A stretch of 40,217 nt of DNA, taken from contig JAJOJL010000051.1 of the NCBI GenBank assembly GCA_021208645.1, positions 1-40,217 of the forward strand, written 5' to 3'. The first letter of the stretch is position 1; each line of letters opens with the position of its first letter. The translations under genes were made by a program, and so were the position numbers. The notes below the pieces were generated by a model. That model worked only from the letters and a program-made list of their open reading frames with translations, was not told the DNA's origin and made no database searches. Below are positions 1 to 7,821 of the stretch, in pieces. The stretch comes from Bacillus sp. (in: firmicutes). Its GTDB lineage: Bacteria; Bacillota; Bacilli; Bacillales; Salisediminibacteriaceae.

Positions 1-398
1 CTATTTCTGTCTTTCAAATTAGTCATATCTGGACTTTGCTTTCCTTGTTTGAGCCATTCCCTCCATTCATTCAAAAGCTCATCTGTATATTGATCGGCTT
101 CGATCTGCCAACCTCTCTCTGTAAAAACAATCATTGGTAGTTTTCTAAAATACTCAATATCTAGGAAATCATAATCGATCATCCAATCAATTTTTTGGAT
201 AATTTCATCCAGTTTCTCTGACTTAAAGTAACCATAGACAGGAGAGCGATCAAGTTCCAACTCTAGTACTCTCTTCTCCTTAGAACCCTTTAGGATTTTT
301 GCAAGAAGTGTGCGACCTCCTCTAGCAATAATTTCATCTGCCGCTCTCAATATGACTTTTATCTCCTCTTCAGTTAATTGCTTTATATTTTTCATCAT
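1..398 (-). CDS. RQC-minor-1 family DNA-binding protein (3' end outside window)
   Basis: The reading frame runs off the left edge after 132 codons. The N-terminal half carries a helix followed by IARGGRTLLAKILKGSKEK and RSPVYGYFKS, the pattern I recognise from the RQC-minor-1 family, small proteins built around a winged-helix domain like the one at the RecQ C-terminus. The family is thought to bind DNA; the biological role is not known to me. The chosen ATG at 398 follows GGAG with an 8-nt gap. The frame is open further upstream and another ATG lies at 476, but it has no good ribosome binding site. It lies downstream of and on the same strand as the DUF6904 gene, 176 bp away, so the two may be co-transcribed. 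A run of eight T at about 437-444 in the spacer could hide an indel. Confidence 0.7.
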   Translation of the reverse strand, partial: MMKNIKQLTEEEIKVILRAADEIIARGGRTLLAKILKGSKEKRVLELELDRSPVYGYFKSEKLDEIIQKIDWMIDYDFLDIEYFRKLPMIVFTERGWQIEADQYTDELLNEWREWLKQGKQSPDMTNLKDRN

Positions 399-574
399 AT
401 TGGTAACTCCTATCATCCCAAGACTGAGGTATGGGCTTTTTTTTGTGACATTTTCTATCCACTTGTTTTTTGTCATTCCGCCATTCCCATGGATATTAGC
501 CTGATTTAATCTGCATCGTTTTTTACCTCTGCCCAAGTTGCAGTATTTTTTTAGACACTTCCATCCACCTTTTA

Positions 575-1324
575 TTACCACTCAATGTCTTCAGGATATT
601 CAGCCGGAGCTTTTATATCTGTCATATGACAGTTATATTTTCTTGCTGCATCTAACACAGCTTTCTCTACTGCTTGATACTCTCGTCCCTTTTCTGCTAG
701 TCGCTTAGCCATAATGGAAATGCTTTTCAAACGCTTTTCTTTATCCATTTCTATAAAGTCACAATTCAATTCATCAAGGTACTGTGTTGCATAATGATCA
801 GACCACGCGTAGTCATGATTTATTAGTTTTAATACTCTGTTATGTGATGTTTCTGGTATGGTTTCTTTTAACCCATTTGCAATCGCAGCTTGAAAGCTTC
901 GCACTGTTGTAATTGATATATCCCAAACATTTCGATAATCACTAAAGATGTTATAATTATTCTTAGCCTGTTTTTTTGCATATAATTTAATAAAATCATT
1001 TAATGCCATTGTAACAAAAAGGATCTCTGGCCATAGAACATTACACACTAAATAAATATTTTTGTCGTTTCCTACAATCGATAAGTACCTCATTTTATTG
1101 TGATCTAGTCCATTTTCAACAAACTCGACTCCACGATTCCCCATTAAAGCATGGCGAATATCATAACAAACACCAAGAACCCTTAATCTAGCACCCTCAT
1201 AAGCTTCCCACTCCCATTCATCACCCACAATGGTATGAAGTGCATCATAAAGTGCTTCAAAATCATGAAAATCTCCACATATCATTACTCCTGTATAGTT
1301 TGGAGTAGTTTTTACTTGAATCAT
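575..1324 (-). CDS. DUF6904 family protein
   Basis: A 249-residue soluble protein with no signal peptide or membrane segment. It opens MIQVKTTPNYTGVMICGDF and contains GARLRVLGVCYDIRHALMG, which matches my memory of the DUF6904 family found in Bacilli and other Firmicutes. The length is normal for that family. No catalytic motif is evident. The start follows GAGAGGA with a 7-nt gap. It reads toward the RQC-minor-1 gene and both may form an accessory operon placed beside the conserved rlmD. Function unknown; the family assignment is fairly secure, any role is not. Confidence 0.7.
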   Translation of the reverse strand: MIQVKTTPNYTGVMICGDFHDFEALYDALHTIVGDEWEWEAYEGARLRVLGVCYDIRHALMGNRGVEFVENGLDHNKMRYLSIVGNDKNIYLVCNVLWPEILFVTMALNDFIKLYAKKQAKNNYNIFSDYRNVWDISITTVRSFQAAIANGLKETIPETSHNRVLKLINHDYAWSDHYATQYLDELNCDFIEMDKEKRLKSISIMAKRLAEKGREYQAVEKAVLDAARKYNCHMTDIKAPAEYPEDIEW

Positions 1325-1336
1325 ATTGAATTCCTC

Positions 1337-1444
1337 TCACTTCTGGAACGCTGAAACCGTCCCTTTGCTCTCAGTAGCTGTTTCATCTGGTAGTCTATTT
1401 ATCTCTTTAAAACTTGTATGGTATAGCTGTTCATAAATATCCAT
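1337..1444 (-). CDS. Possible 35-residue leader ORF before DUF6904
   Basis: A short frame reads MDIYEQLYHTSFKEINRLPD and ends FQK just inside the ribosome binding site of the DUF6904 gene. It could be a small leader peptide coupled to that gene, or the tail of a lost gene. Its own ribosome binding site is weak (GGGAT). Nothing else supports it. Confidence 0.2.
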   Translation of the reverse strand: MDIYEQLYHTSFKEINRLPDETATESKGTVSAFQK

Positions 1445-1705
1445 TAGCTATCCCAATCACTAAATCTTTAACTCTAGTTTAGCCAAGAAACCACTTATTT
1501 AACAGTATAATTTAGATCAAAAAAGACATTAGGAGGTGCCCTAACATCTAATTTGAAGAAAAAACTTTTGCACATGATACTTAAGTCACTTGTAGATGAT
1601 GATTTGCTAAAGTTTCTCCTTAAAACAGATATATTAAATTCAACAGAGTTTATTTTAAAACAAGTTACAATATACACTCCATATAGGTTGAATAGTAGTT
1701 CCAGA
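1445..1705. other. Gene-poor gap, possible gene remnant
   Basis: No convincing gene. On the plus strand a frame without a start codon (about 1515-1713) reads RSKKTLGGALTSNLKKKLL followed by acidic/leucine-rich sequence. It faintly recalls a PHAX-like RSKKTPGG motif, so it may be a decayed gene fragment. The minus-strand 60-codon frame here has no ribosome binding site and atypical composition. Confidence 0.25.
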
Positions 1706-3118
1706 CTATTTTAATACTATCTGCGACACGCACTCAACCTGGGCTGTCTGCGGAAACATATCCACTGGCTGAAGGGATTTCAACTTATATCCTCCTTTGG
1801 TGATCGCATCCACATTCTTTGCTAACGTGGAAGGATTACAAGACACATAAACGATTCGTTTTGGCTTCACTCTAAGTAATGTGTCGATGAACGTCTGGTC
1901 CAGACCTGTCCTTGGTGGATCTACCACCACTACATCAGGATGCCAGCCTTCCTTCTCCCATTTCGGTAGCCATGTTTCCGCCTTCCCTGTTACATACAGA
2001 GCATTCTTCAAACCATGGGCTTCAGCATTCTTCTTGGCGTCCTGTATTGCCTCTTCAATAACATCCATTCCCCTAAGTTCTGCTGCTCCATCTGCAAGCC
2101 ACAGTCCAATCGTGCCCACACCACAATAAGCATCCACGACCTTTTCTTTTCCTGTTAACTCCGCTGCTTCCTTCGCTGCATTATACAGCTTCACCGTTTG
2201 GACTGGATTCAACTGAAAAAACGCCCGCGGCGACAAGTCAAAAGTAAATTCACTCATTCGTTCTTCGATTTTTTCTTTCCCATATAAAACGATCGTTTCC
2301 TCGCCAAAAATTAAGGAAGTTTTCATGGGATTTACGTTTTGTACAATGGATGTCACATCTGGAAGGCGGCGCCGAATTTCCTCCACAAATAATTCCTCTC
2401 TTGGAATCTCTTTTTTCGCCGTCACCAACACTACTTGATATTCACCCGTTTCAAAGCCAACTCGCGTAACAATCGTTCGCAGCACACCTGAACGTTTCCG
2501 TTCATTATAGGCTGGAATTTTCATATCTTCTGCAATTTGTTTGACGACTTTCGTCACCTTATTCGTCTGAGGGTGCTGAACAATACAATCATCTAAATCA
2601 ATTAGCCGATGACTATTAGAACTGTACAAACCTGCCACCATTTTTCCATCAACACTACCAACTTGCATTTGGCTTTTATTTCGATAATTCCACGGTTCAT
2701 CCATACCGATCGTATCCCGAAAATCTATCTTATCTAAGTTAATCTTCGTATACCGCTCAAAGGCTTGGCGAACAATATCCTTTTTTTCCCGAAGCTGCCC
2801 TTCATAGGAAAGATGTTGCAGCTGACAGCCTCCGCATTCTTTATAGACAGGGCAAGGTGCTGCCACTCTGTCTGGAGACGGTTTACGAAGCTTTACAACC
2901 TTTCCTTCTGCAAACTTCCCCTTTACCTTCGTCACTTCACAAACAATTTCCTCATCTGGAAGAGCCCCAGGTACAAACACAACTTGTCGTTTGAAAAACC
3001 CGACACCTTCCCCGTCGATCCCCATTCTTTTTATGGTTAAGGGAAAACGCTGCCCTACTTTTATTGTTAATTGAGTTGAAGGAGACTGCTGTTTCTTCTC
3101 CCCTTTACGATGTTTCAT
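1706..3118 (-). CDS. rlmD: 23S rRNA (uracil-5-)-methyltransferase RlmD/YfjO type
   Basis: A SAM-dependent enzyme that makes 5-methyluridine in 23S rRNA. Domains in order: a TRAM RNA-binding domain (about residues 15-75, with [20 protein letters not shown]), an iron-sulfur cysteine set ([10 protein letters not shown] near residues 89-98, fourth Cys near 178), a central RNA-recognition region, and a Rossmann methyltransferase domain with SAM motif [16 protein letters not shown] and the nucleophile in YVSCNPSTL (about Cys427). Length 470 is normal for the TrmA/RlmC/RlmD family. The ATG at 3118 follows GAGGTGG; the GTG at 3127 lies inside that ribosome binding site and is rejected. In B. subtilis the orthologue lies beside yfjP, as here. 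RlmC versus RlmD specificity cannot be told from the sequence. Confidence 0.93.
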   Translation of the reverse strand: MKHRKGEKKQQSPSTQLTIKVGQRFPLTIKRMGIDGEGVGFFKRQVVFVPGALPDEEIVCEVTKVKGKFAEGKVVKLRKPSPDRVAAPCPVYKECGGCQLQHLSYEGQLREKKDIVRQAFERYTKINLDKIDFRDTIGMDEPWNYRNKSQMQVGSVDGKMVAGLYSSNSHRLIDLDDCIVQHPQTNKVTKVVKQIAEDMKIPAYNERKRSGVLRTIVTRVGFETGEYQVVLVTAKKEIPREELFVEEIRRRLPDVTSIVQNVNPMKTSLIFGEETIVLYGKEKIEERMSEFTFDLSPRAFFQLNPVQTVKLYNAAKEAAELTGKEKVVDAYCGVGTIGLWLADGAAELRGMDVIEEAIQDAKKNAEAHGLKNALYVTGKAETWLPKWEKEGWHPDVVVVDPPRTGLDQTFIDTLLRVKPKRIVYVSCNPSTLAKNVDAITKGGYKLKSLQPVDMFPQTAQVECVSQIVLK

Positions 3119-3177
3119 TACTGCCACCTCAAGTCTAATACTAAAAGTCCTACATTCACCAATACTTTATACAATGG

Positions 3178-3286
3178 GCTCCACAATAGCAAATTAGAGA
3201 CCTCTGAAAAACTTGAAAAGTTAGAGGGACTGGAAAAGTGGAAAAGCACCACTCTTTCAGTGCCCTCAGCAAATTATCTGTGGTGC
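3178..3286. other. Candidate structured RNA/DNA element
   Basis: An outer stem (GCTCCACA at 3178-3185 with TGTGGTGC at 3279-3286, 7 of 8 pairs) encloses two hairpins that share bases and so exclude each other: CCTCT...AGAGG (3201-3227) and GAGGG...CCCTC (3224-3267, about 18 imperfect pairs). The heptamer-plus motif GCAAATTA occurs twice, beside each side of the outer stem. It lies between divergent rlmD and the CBO0543 gene and could be the leader of either. I do not recognise the class. Confidence 0.35.
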
Positions 3287-3387
3287 GTACACTACTTATT
3301 TCAGTTCCGTAGGGAATAGCTATAACAACTTTTTGAGATACTATTAACACTTGTCTTTACAATTGTATTTGCATAAGGAGCATCTCC

Positions 3388-3828
3388 ATGCTATACGTTA
3401 CCATTGTTACTATTGTGTTAGCTATCTTCTTTACTATGATGCCAAAACATATGAAAACTAAAGATATTGTCATTATGTGGCTCATGATTTCCTATGTAGA
3501 ACTAGTTGCTGATCTTTATTTAGCCCAAGTATTGGAGCTTTACCATTTTGCAGGTGAGAAAACCGTAAGTCCAGACGCACTAACGATAAAACTATTTATT
3601 GGCCCATTATTTGGAGTTATCTTCGTAAATTTTATGCCAAAAGGTTTCCTTGCCTTTATTCCCTACTGGTTAGTATGGGTTGCATTTTCCACATTTTTTG
3701 AATGGACTACGAGTGTATTCGGCTACCTGCAATATACAGGGTGGAACATCTACCTTTCCCTGTTTTTTTACTTTTTCATCATTCCTATCACACGGAAGTT
3801 TTACTTTTTTATAAAACATGAGAAGTAG
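3388..3828 (+). CDS. CBO0543 family membrane protein
   Basis: A 146-residue integral membrane protein with about four or five hydrophobic segments (around residues 1-18, 28-45, 70-85, 90-110, 120-138). Composition and length fit the CBO0543 family of Firmicutes membrane proteins, whose function is unknown to me. The ATG follows AAGGAG with an 8-nt gap. It is divergent from rlmD and convergent with the alkA-like gene, from which it is separated by only about 20 bp without a clear terminator. Confidence 0.65.
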   Translation: MLYVTIVTIVLAIFFTMMPKHMKTKDIVIMWLMISYVELVADLYLAQVLELYHFAGEKTVSPDALTIKLFIGPLFGVIFVNFMPKGFLAFIPYWLVWVAFSTFFEWTTSVFGYLQYTGWNIYLSLFFYFFIIPITRKFYFFIKHEK

Positions 3829-3850
3829 AAACCTAACCTGTTCGTTGCCG

Positions 3851-4720
3851 TTATGCCATCTCAAGGCTTTCCCATAAATAAAGAGATGCATATGTACGAT
3901 ACGGTCGCCACCGTTCTGATTTAAGGAGCATTTCTTCCTTGGATGGCTTCTCAGCTAATTCGTAATACTTCTTCATCCCATTTTGAATGCCAATATCTTG
4001 AATCGGAAATAAATCCGTTCTGCCAAGCCCAAACATAAGAAAACATTCGGCAGTCCATCGACCAACACCACGAATTGCCGTTAGCTCTGCTATTATTTCC
4101 TCATTTTCTTTTTTTGCTAGCTCATTTACGTTCAGCTTACCGTCCACGATCATCTTCGACGTATCAATTACATACTCCGCCTTCCGCTGACTGAATTGCA
4201 ACCCCCGTAAATCATCCACCGTTAATTTGCTTACCTTTTCTGGCGTCGGATAAAACCAATGTCCCGCCTCTTCCACACCGAAAGTATGGACAAACCGTTT
4301 TGTCAGTTCATAAGCAAACTTCATGTTTAACTGTTGATGAATAATCGTCTTTATCAAACAACCATACAAAGAAAAATCACATATGAATGGTGTTCCCCTT
4401 AATGTCGTAAACAATCGTGCCAAGTCTGTTTCCTGAAAATGTTCATAGATAGTTTGCAAAGGTATATTCCAATGGAAAATCCTATTCAACTCATCCATAA
4501 TTTTATCTTCATCTACTATTCCCCATGATTTAATGTAAAAAACAGGTTGTTCAATACTACCATTTTGCGTAACTTATACCACGACAGGACGGTCTTTTAT
4601 CCATAAAGGAACTGCAATAACTTGTTTTTCCATGTCAATTTTATGTAATGGATCTATTTTCAACCTTTGTAATCCTCGGGAAAAGTTATAAGGTCCCTTT
4701 AATACCAACTGTTCTTTCAT
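3851..4720 (-). pseudogene. DNA-3-methyladenine glycosylase (AlkA/YfjP-like), in-frame stop
   Basis: Base-excision repair glycosylase of the helix-hairpin-helix GPD superfamily, which removes alkylated purines. The catalytic half is intact: SLYGCLIKTIIHQQLN, the hairpin region IRGVGRWTAECFLMFGLG and the catalytic Asp in LFPIQDIGIQ. Upstream, the same frame continues to an ATG at 4720 behind a GAGGTGG site and reads an N-terminal domain typical of YfjP (MKEQLVLKGPYNF...), but codon 49 after the start is TAA (4574-4576), where CAA would give a normal protein. The full span is 289 sense codons, as expected for YfjP. As read, only a fragment from the ATG at 4498 (215 residues, catalytic domain) could be made, and that ATG has no good ribosome binding site. 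Unlike the other lesions in this window this is a substitution, not an indel. Confidence 0.85.
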
Positions 4721-4848
4721 TCCAACACCACCTCACTTTCTCCCATTCTATCATATGACAATTCCTTTCCTTAACTTGGCAGCCCCTAATCCCGTTTTCC
4801 TCTGCTACAATAGTAGTTGCGATAATGTTATTAAGGGAGAGATTATTT

Positions 4849-5214
4849 GTGTCAATTCCAACAGATGTGGCTTCATTACAAATTATGGCCGAAGTTTACA
4901 AAAAGAAAAACCTGCAAGAAATCCTAGACAAAACGGTTCACAGCCTCGTAGAGCAAGTTCCTTACATTCATTGGGCAGGAATTTATTTTTATGAAAACGA
5001 AGCAGATGTAAGATTAATGGCTGCTTCTGATGATGAAAATGATTTAGTGTGGGAATCAAACAGTGAGTTAAAGTTTCCTATTAAAAATTCCGAGGAAGAA
5101 GCGATTGGCGTATTAATTGTACGCACTCGTGAAGCCATTGCGTTTGATATTACGGATGTAAGTACATTAGAAACGATTGCAGCAGCAATTGGTGAAATTA
5201 GTTTTGCGAATTAA
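4849..5214 (+). CDS. GAF domain protein
   Basis: A 121-residue single-domain GAF protein (IHWAGIYFYENEAD, KFPIKNSEEEAIGVLIV, DVSTLETIAAAIGE). Free methionine-(R)-sulfoxide reductases share this fold, but the Cys residues needed for that reaction are absent, so a ligand-sensing or unknown role is more likely. The GTG at 4849 is chosen because AGGGAGA (4834-4840) lies 8 nt before it; the in-frame ATG at 4825 is upstream of that site. It diverges from the alkA-like gene. Confidence 0.7.
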   Translation: MSIPTDVASLQIMAEVYKKKNLQEILDKTVHSLVEQVPYIHWAGIYFYENEADVRLMAASDDENDLVWESNSELKFPIKNSEEEAIGVLIVRTREAIAFDITDVSTLETIAAAIGEISFAN

Positions 5215-5218
5215 GAAA

Positions 5219-5256
5219 AAAAGCAGCCCAGAAGTCGAAACTCTTGGACTGCTTTT
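5219..5256. terminator. Bidirectional terminator between GAF gene and pdaA
   Basis: AAAAGCAG pairs with CTGCTTTT around an inner imperfect stem, with A and T runs on both sides, so it can serve both convergent genes. Confidence 0.75.
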
Positions 5257-5302
5257 TATTTTGCATTTTCAGTAGTTTCCTTACCACTCTTCGTGGCTCT
5301 TG

Positions 5303-6113
5303 TCATTGGCGATTCATGGGTAATAAGCTCTTTTCCATCGCTAATTCGTCTAAGCTTTTAAAGGTGTAGCCTTCTTTTTGTAAATCATCAATGACTTTCC
5401 CTAACGCCTCCGCATTATCCCTCGATACAGAATGGAGAAGCATAATCGCTCCAGGATGGACTCGTTTCATTATGTTATTATAGGCATATTTCCAACCCTT
5501 TTGATTATTGGTCTCCCAATCCTTATAAGCAAAAGACCAAAATACATTGATATAGCCCAGTTCGGTACTTCGAGCTAGCGTACGTTCACTAAAAGTTCCC
5601 TGAGGTGGTCGTAAATACCTCATGTCATCTCTGCCTGTTACTTCTGTATACAATTCCTTTAAACTTTCCAGCTCTCTTTTTAACCGGTCGTCAGATACGT
5701 CAGGTAAGCTAGGATGATGGTACGAGTGATTGCCAACGATATGCCCTTCTGCCACCATTCTTTTCACGAGCTCTGATTCTTCCTTTAAGTAATGACCTGT
5801 AACAAAGAATGCCGCCGGAACACCCTTTTCCTTCAGGACGTCTAATATTTCAATGGTGTATCCATTTTCATACCCATTATCAAAAGTGAGGTACAACTCT
5901 TTTTTGTCCGTATTTCCAATATAATAACCACCGTATTTCGTTAGGAGTTCTTCATATAATGGCTCTGTGGTTGCCGGCTGATTATTCTTGGCAGGGTTAA
6001 AGCTCCAATTATGCTTTTCATTGCTTTCTGCTGCGAATGTTACGGTACTCATCATTGTTATATAGAGGATGATGCTCATCCACACGAGTGTATTTTTTTA
6101 CTGTTTTGTCCAT
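5303..6113 (-). CDS. pdaA: Delta-lactam-biosynthetic de-N-acetylase PdaA, frameshift in signal peptide
   Basis: Polysaccharide deacetylase (NodB fold, carbohydrate esterase 4) that deacetylates muramic acid so that muramic-delta-lactam can form in spore cortex. Motifs: LTFDNGYENG (catalytic/metal Asp), HSYHHPSL (metal His pair), LRPPQGTFS and MLLHS. As read, the frame opens without a ribosome binding site at a GTG near 6085. If one A is removed from the seven-A run at 6092-6098, a start ATG at 6113 behind AAGGAGAGG joins in frame and yields a proper signal peptide, MDKTVKNTLVWMSIILYITM..., cleaved near TFAAES. The corrected length is 269 residues, normal for PdaA. The mature enzyme is untouched by the shift. 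It is the yfjS equivalent, consistent with synteny. Confidence 0.9.
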
Positions 6114-6200
6114 TGGCCTCTCCTTCACTTCGCACCTTTTTTGTATGAATCACTCCCTATAGTTTTATGCTTTCCTTACTTTTTATTCATTACAATGAAA

Positions 6201-6386
6201 CTATTTCGCTTTAGAAAGAGGCATTTGATTTAAACTGTTTACTTGACGCCTATATTCCATCTCCAATTCCGTTAACGTTAATTCATACAATTGCCGCTCG
6301 CCTTTTTTATATATTCCCATCTGAATTAATTCGTTGATTAAATAATCCTTTTTACTCCGAATTGCTTCTTGAATGTACTTAGACAA
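6201..6386 (-). CDS. fbpA: Fur-regulated basic protein FbpA family
   Basis: A 61-residue charged protein: IQEAIRSKKDYLINELIQMG, then a KK/GERQLYELTLTELEMEYR segment. This is the FbpA family signature; in B. subtilis FbpA is made under iron limitation and helps the small RNA FsrA in the iron-sparing response. The start is TTG at 6386, supported by GGAG eight nt upstream. I did not see a convincing Fur box in front of it. A second member of the system, FbpB, lies at 22.9 kb. Confidence 0.75.
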   Translation of the reverse strand: MSKYIQEAIRSKKDYLINELIQMGIYKKGERQLYELTLTELEMEYRRQVNSLNQMPLSKAK

Positions 6387-6495
6387 TCAAATCACTCCAT
6401 TTCCAAAATTGTTAAGTTATCCTGTGCAAGTGGCACAATACATACCAAACACAACTCCATCTTCACGGGGAAAGCTTTGCAATTATGTCTATGGA

Positions 6496-6536
6496 GTCTG
6501 TTCAAAAAGATCGGTTCTTGAGCTTTTTGAACAGAC
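6496..6536. repeat. 14-bp perfect inverted repeat
   Basis: GTCTGTTCAAAAAG (6496-6509) and its exact complement (6523-6536) flank 13 nt. It may be a transposon end, a solo MITE, or a terminator. It lies between the S-box and fbpA inside sequence with no convincing gene; the 77-codon minus-strand frame across it has no ribosome binding site. Confidence 0.6.
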
Positions 6537-6704
6537 AGCAATGAGCGTAGTCGTCCCATTCTTTTAGAAGCCTGATAGGGTTGGGTTTCTCCTTTCAAGA
6601 TGGTGACGAGGGAAGCCATTGCCACAATATTTTATAATAAATGTTACTGGTTCGATTCAAATAATTGAGGTCAGTTTATGGCTTCGGCTAAAGTTTGGTC
6701 CATC

Positions 6705-6870
6705 ATAAAAGCCCCTTCCCAAGAAGAGGCAGACATAGGTGCTTCTACTCTCTCCTTATTTATCAAGCATACACGCTTGCTGGAATTGGCACATGATCTT
6801 TGTCAGATATGCTGCCGAGGTTTCTTCAGGCCAGTCCCTCCACCTCTCTTCATAAGGATTTTTCTGTAAT
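6705..6870 (-). promoter_or_regulatory. SAM-I (S-box) riboswitch with terminator, no gene downstream
   Basis: On the minus strand, P1 is TCCTTAT/ATAAGGA (6852-6858 with 6753-6759). Inside it come AAGAGAGGTGGAGGGACTGG (about 6829-6848), a GAAACC..CGGCAGC block, then GTGCCAATTCCAGCAAGC. These are the conserved SAM-I elements in the right order and the aptamer is about 106 nt, as usual. An 8-bp terminator stem GCCTCTTC/GAAGGGGC (6711-6730) followed by TTTT comes about 20 nt after the aptamer. SAM-I riboswitches shut off methionine or cysteine genes when SAM is high. Here the next recognisable gene on this strand is fbpA, 320 bp away and past an inverted repeat, so the original target appears lost. 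Confidence 0.88.
6711..6730 (-). terminator. Terminator of the S-box leader
   Basis: GCCTCTTC-TTGG-GAAGGGGC followed by TTTTATG on the minus strand; the expression platform of the riboswitch. Confidence 0.8.
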
Positions 6871-6966
6871 ATGAAGTTGTTACACCTTACTTATATGATT
6901 AGAGGGTTTGAATAATGACGAAATTTGATTAGATTTTTGGAAAAATTATTTATTGTGGTGAAAAAC

Positions 6967-7041
6967 ATGTCAGTTAACGGGGGAGCAAGTCTTTATATGA
7001 CTATGGTAGGTTCGGTTTTGTTAATGGTGTATCTTTTCTAG
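6967..7041 (+). CDS. Possible 24-residue hydrophobic peptide
   Basis: MSVNGGASLYMTMVGSVLLM followed by VYLF and a stop. GTGG lies a few bases before the ATG. It could be a small membrane peptide, but there is no second copy or family support. Listed as speculative. Confidence 0.2.
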   Translation: MSVNGGASLYMTMVGSVLLMVYLF

Positions 7042-7124
7042 GCTTCTTTCCCCTACATTTCTTTCCATACCCCATTGAAGGTTGGCTTAATCCTTTTTTG
7101 TTAGTTATTTTTCACTTCTTTTGT

Positions 7125-7345
7125 GTTTAGGGTATGAAAACGCCGGATCGTTACCTATAATCCATACTTAACTTGTTTTAGGTCACGTATAATTCGTTTT
7201 CGTTACCTATAATCCACCTCCAACCTGTTTAGGGCACGAATACCTCCCTTTCGTTACCTATAATCCATCTCCAAACAGTTTTAGGGCACGATTAACCCCG
7301 ATTCGTTACCTATAATCCTCTCCCATCCAATTTTAGGGCACGAAT
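7125..7345. repeat. Tandem array of about 52-bp units (4 copies plus a partial)
   Basis: CGTTACCTATAATCC begins at 7149, 7201, 7252 and 7304, giving periods of 52, 51 and 52. Each unit ends in TTTAGGGCACGA or a close variant; the tail of a fifth unit is at about 7125-7140. Middle parts vary. There is no spacer-like unique sequence of constant length and no cas gene, so this is not CRISPR. It lies beyond the terminator of the small membrane protein gene. Confidence 0.9.
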
Positions 7346-7370
7346 AACTAACCTCAATAAAAAACAAAAA

Positions 7371-7393
7371 CACTTGGATTCAATATCCAAGTG
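7371..7393 (-). terminator. Terminator after small membrane protein gene
   Basis: CACTTGGAT/ATCCAAGTG, 5-nt loop, followed on the minus strand by TTTTTGTTTTTT. Confidence 0.85.
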
Positions 7394-7420
7394 CTTCCTT
7401 GCAAAAATTTCGTCAAACCC

Positions 7421-7675
7421 TTATGCCAACCCCAATGTAGGCAAGAAATAAAGAACAACAACGATCAAAAGTCCATAAAAGCTTAATTGTCCTACAAAAT
7501 TGGTTAGTGGATTCTCTGCTTTTTCTTTTCTTCCGTAAATACTTATTACAAACCCTATGACGCTCCATACATAAAAGAAATATTGCGGGTATGGAAATAT
7601 GGAGAAATCAATGATAAACAAGCTGATTAAAACTCCGAACGCAATCCATTTCAATATATTTCCTAACACAATCAC
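7421..7675 (-). CDS. Small membrane protein, unknown function
   Basis: 84 residues with three hydrophobic segments (about residues 8-24, 28-46, 62-82) separated by a short charged loop (GRKEKAENP). The start is GTG with a weak AGTAGGTG site. A strong terminator follows. I do not recognise the family. Confidence 0.55.
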   Translation of the reverse strand: MIVLGNILKWIAFGVLISLFIIDFSIFPYPQYFFYVWSVIGFVISIYGRKEKAENPLTNFVGQLSFYGLLIVVVLYFLPTLGLA

Positions 7676-7821
7676 GACACCTACTTATCTATAATTTATC
7701 CTATAAGACCTAAAAATGTTTCTAAAACTGTATATTCATCTATCCCAATTTATCGTATCCCATTGCCTGTTTGATGACAAGTTTCCATATCGCACCAGCC
7801 TTCAAAAAGTAGAAGATATAC

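Noticed and set aside
6392-6625. 77-codon minus-strand ORF downstream of the S-box
   Set aside because: No ribosome binding site, spans a perfect inverted repeat, and shares sequence with non-coding DNA at 24.7 kb.
7131-7150. CcpA cre site (TGAAAACGCCGG)
   Set aside because: Only the left half fits, and it lies in the tandem repeat, not near a start codon.
7125-7345. CRISPR-like repeat spacing
   Set aside because: Units are directly adjacent with diverging middles rather than unique spacers, and there are no cas genes or leader.
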